Of a DNA stretch of 16,129 nt, positions 15,647 through 16,129 are shown piece by piece. Within the stretch, counting starts at the first letter, position 1. Every line of letters starts with the position of its first letter. A model generated the notes under the pieces. That model had not been told where the DNA came from. It saw only the letters and a program-made list of their open reading frames with translations, and did no database searches. This DNA is from Pseudomonadota bacterium (GTDB taxonomy: Bacteria; Pseudomonadota; Gammaproteobacteria; Burkholderiales; Gallionellaceae): positions 1-16,129 of the forward strand of contig JAJXTL010000057.1 of NCBI GenBank assembly GCA_021783855.1. The letters are read 5' to 3'. The translations under genes and the position numbers were made by a program.

Positions 15647-15672
15647 GTCATTACCGCCTTCGCGGGAATGAC
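15647..15672. repeat. Hairpin repeat between serB and the ribonucleotide reductase gene
   Basis: GTCATTACCGC and GCGGGAATGAC flank a CTTC loop, giving an 11-bp stem with one A-G mismatch. The sequence matches the ends of the common dispersed repeat family also found within mfd (11993-12080). It starts 10 bp after the serB stop and ends 18 bp before the next ATG. No U-tract follows it, so a terminator role is doubtful. Confidence 0.75.
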
Positions 15673-15689
15673 GTTTGGGAGCACGAAGC

Positions 15690-16129
15690 ATGACGCAAGA
15701 AATCAGTATCGAAGTGTTGCTGGAAAAGTATGCGGAAGCCGGCGAAAACAACGTTCAGGATGTAAGGCGCCGCGTCGCGCGAGGTCTCGCGCAGGCCGAA
15801 AAACCGGAGCAGCGCGCACATTGGGAAGAAGCGTTTTTTCTGGCGCAGGAAAACGGCTTCGTACCCGCCGGGCGCATCAACTCAGCGGCCGGCCTGTCCA
15901 TTCAGGCGACACTGATCAACTGTTTCGTGCAACCGGTGGGCGACGCAATTTCAGGCATAACGGACGGCAAACCCGGCATCTATGACGCCTTGCAGCAGGC
16001 CGCCGAAACCATGCGGCGCGGCGGCGGGGTGGGTTATGATTTCTCGTCCATTCGTCCCGAAGGTGCTCTGGTAAAGGGGACCAACTCGCGTGCCAGCGGG
16101 CCGATCTCCTATATGCGCGTGTTCGATCG
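15690..16129 (+). CDS. nrdJ: Class II (adenosylcobalamin-dependent) ribonucleoside-diphosphate reductase, N-terminal part
   Basis: The frame from ATG 15690 is open to the right edge, giving 146 complete codons of a much longer protein. This enzyme family reduces ribonucleotides to deoxyribonucleotides with a B12-derived radical, independent of oxygen. The visible part starts [20 protein letters not shown]. It then shows [24 protein letters not shown] (the cysteine is the expected first redox-active cysteine of the active site) and [17 protein letters not shown], followed by [17 protein letters not shown]. These blocks match the start of B12-dependent reductases rather than class Ia NrdA. A GGGAG ribosome binding site lies 8 nt before the ATG. 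The rest of the gene, including the radical-site cysteine, is outside the window. The symbol is assigned by family likeness. Confidence 0.9.
   Translation, partial: MTQEISIEVLLEKYAEAGENNVQDVRRRVARGLAQAEKPEQRAHWEEAFFLAQENGFVPAGRINSAAGLSIQATLINCFVQPVGDAISGITDGKPGIYDALQQAAETMRRGGGVGYDFSSIRPEGALVKGTNSRASGPISYMRVFD

Noticed and set aside
15647..15672. Rho-independent terminator for serB
   Set aside because: The stem is good but the sequence after it is GTTTGGG, not a T-run, and it matches a dispersed repeat family.
15668..15985. Plus-strand frame of 105 codons at the right end
   Set aside because: Another frame of the same DNA encodes clear class II ribonucleotide reductase from ATG 15690, with a good ribosome binding site.

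Overview
The window looks like chromosomal core DNA of a betaproteobacterium. Gene order and protein signatures point to the Nitrosomonadales, possibly Gallionellaceae-like. That lineage is inferred from protein resemblance and gene neighbourhood, not from a database search. No rRNA, tRNA, phage, plasmid or CRISPR signal was seen.

Layout. Positions 1-1337 (minus strand) hold the first codons of an unidentified gene, possibly c-di-GMP related, just downstream of alanine racemase (alr). Divergent from alr is the lysophospholipid transporter lplT (1435-2673). Positions 2671-3085 form a repeat island between convergent genes: a structured repeat unit, a C-terminal remnant of a REP-associated tyrosine transposase (RAYT), and a perfect 20-bp REP-like palindrome. 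Then comes a long minus-strand run, read from right to left: ispD, ispF, tsaB, rimI and a family 4 uracil-DNA glycosylase, all overlapping by 4-14 bp. Next in the run are a frameshifted urea/amide-type periplasmic binding protein and a 1107-residue Cache-HAMP-PAS-PAS-GGDEF-EAL membrane protein. Divergent from ispD is mfd (plus strand), followed by a repeat-bearing intergenic stretch, serB, and the start of a class II (B12-dependent) ribonucleotide reductase that runs off the right edge.

How the genes relate. ispD/ispF are consecutive-pathway enzymes of MEP isoprenoid synthesis. tsaB (tRNA t6A synthesis), rimI (N-acetylation) and the glycosylase (DNA repair) are co-translated housekeeping functions. 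The binding protein and GGDEF/EAL protein look like a periplasmic sensing pair feeding c-di-GMP turnover.

The most unusual content is the repeats. (1) Three diverged copies of a short structured element (after lplT, inside the glycosylase gene, and between mfd and serB) share a hairpin whose stem sequence changes while pairing is kept, followed by a conserved CTTAGT. Two copies sit among GGGGCAATT-type palindromes and the third between a different inverted repeat. (2) Three housekeeping enzymes (Alr, the glycosylase, Mfd) carry extra in-frame peptides; the glycosylase and Mfd inserts are clearly repeat DNA that has become coding, and the Alr insert is likely so. (3) Both convergent genes, lplT and the GGDEF/EAL gene, take their stop codons from REP palindromes. 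(4) The binding-protein gene has lost its family-like C terminus through an apparent 2-bp change in a CG dinucleotide tract.
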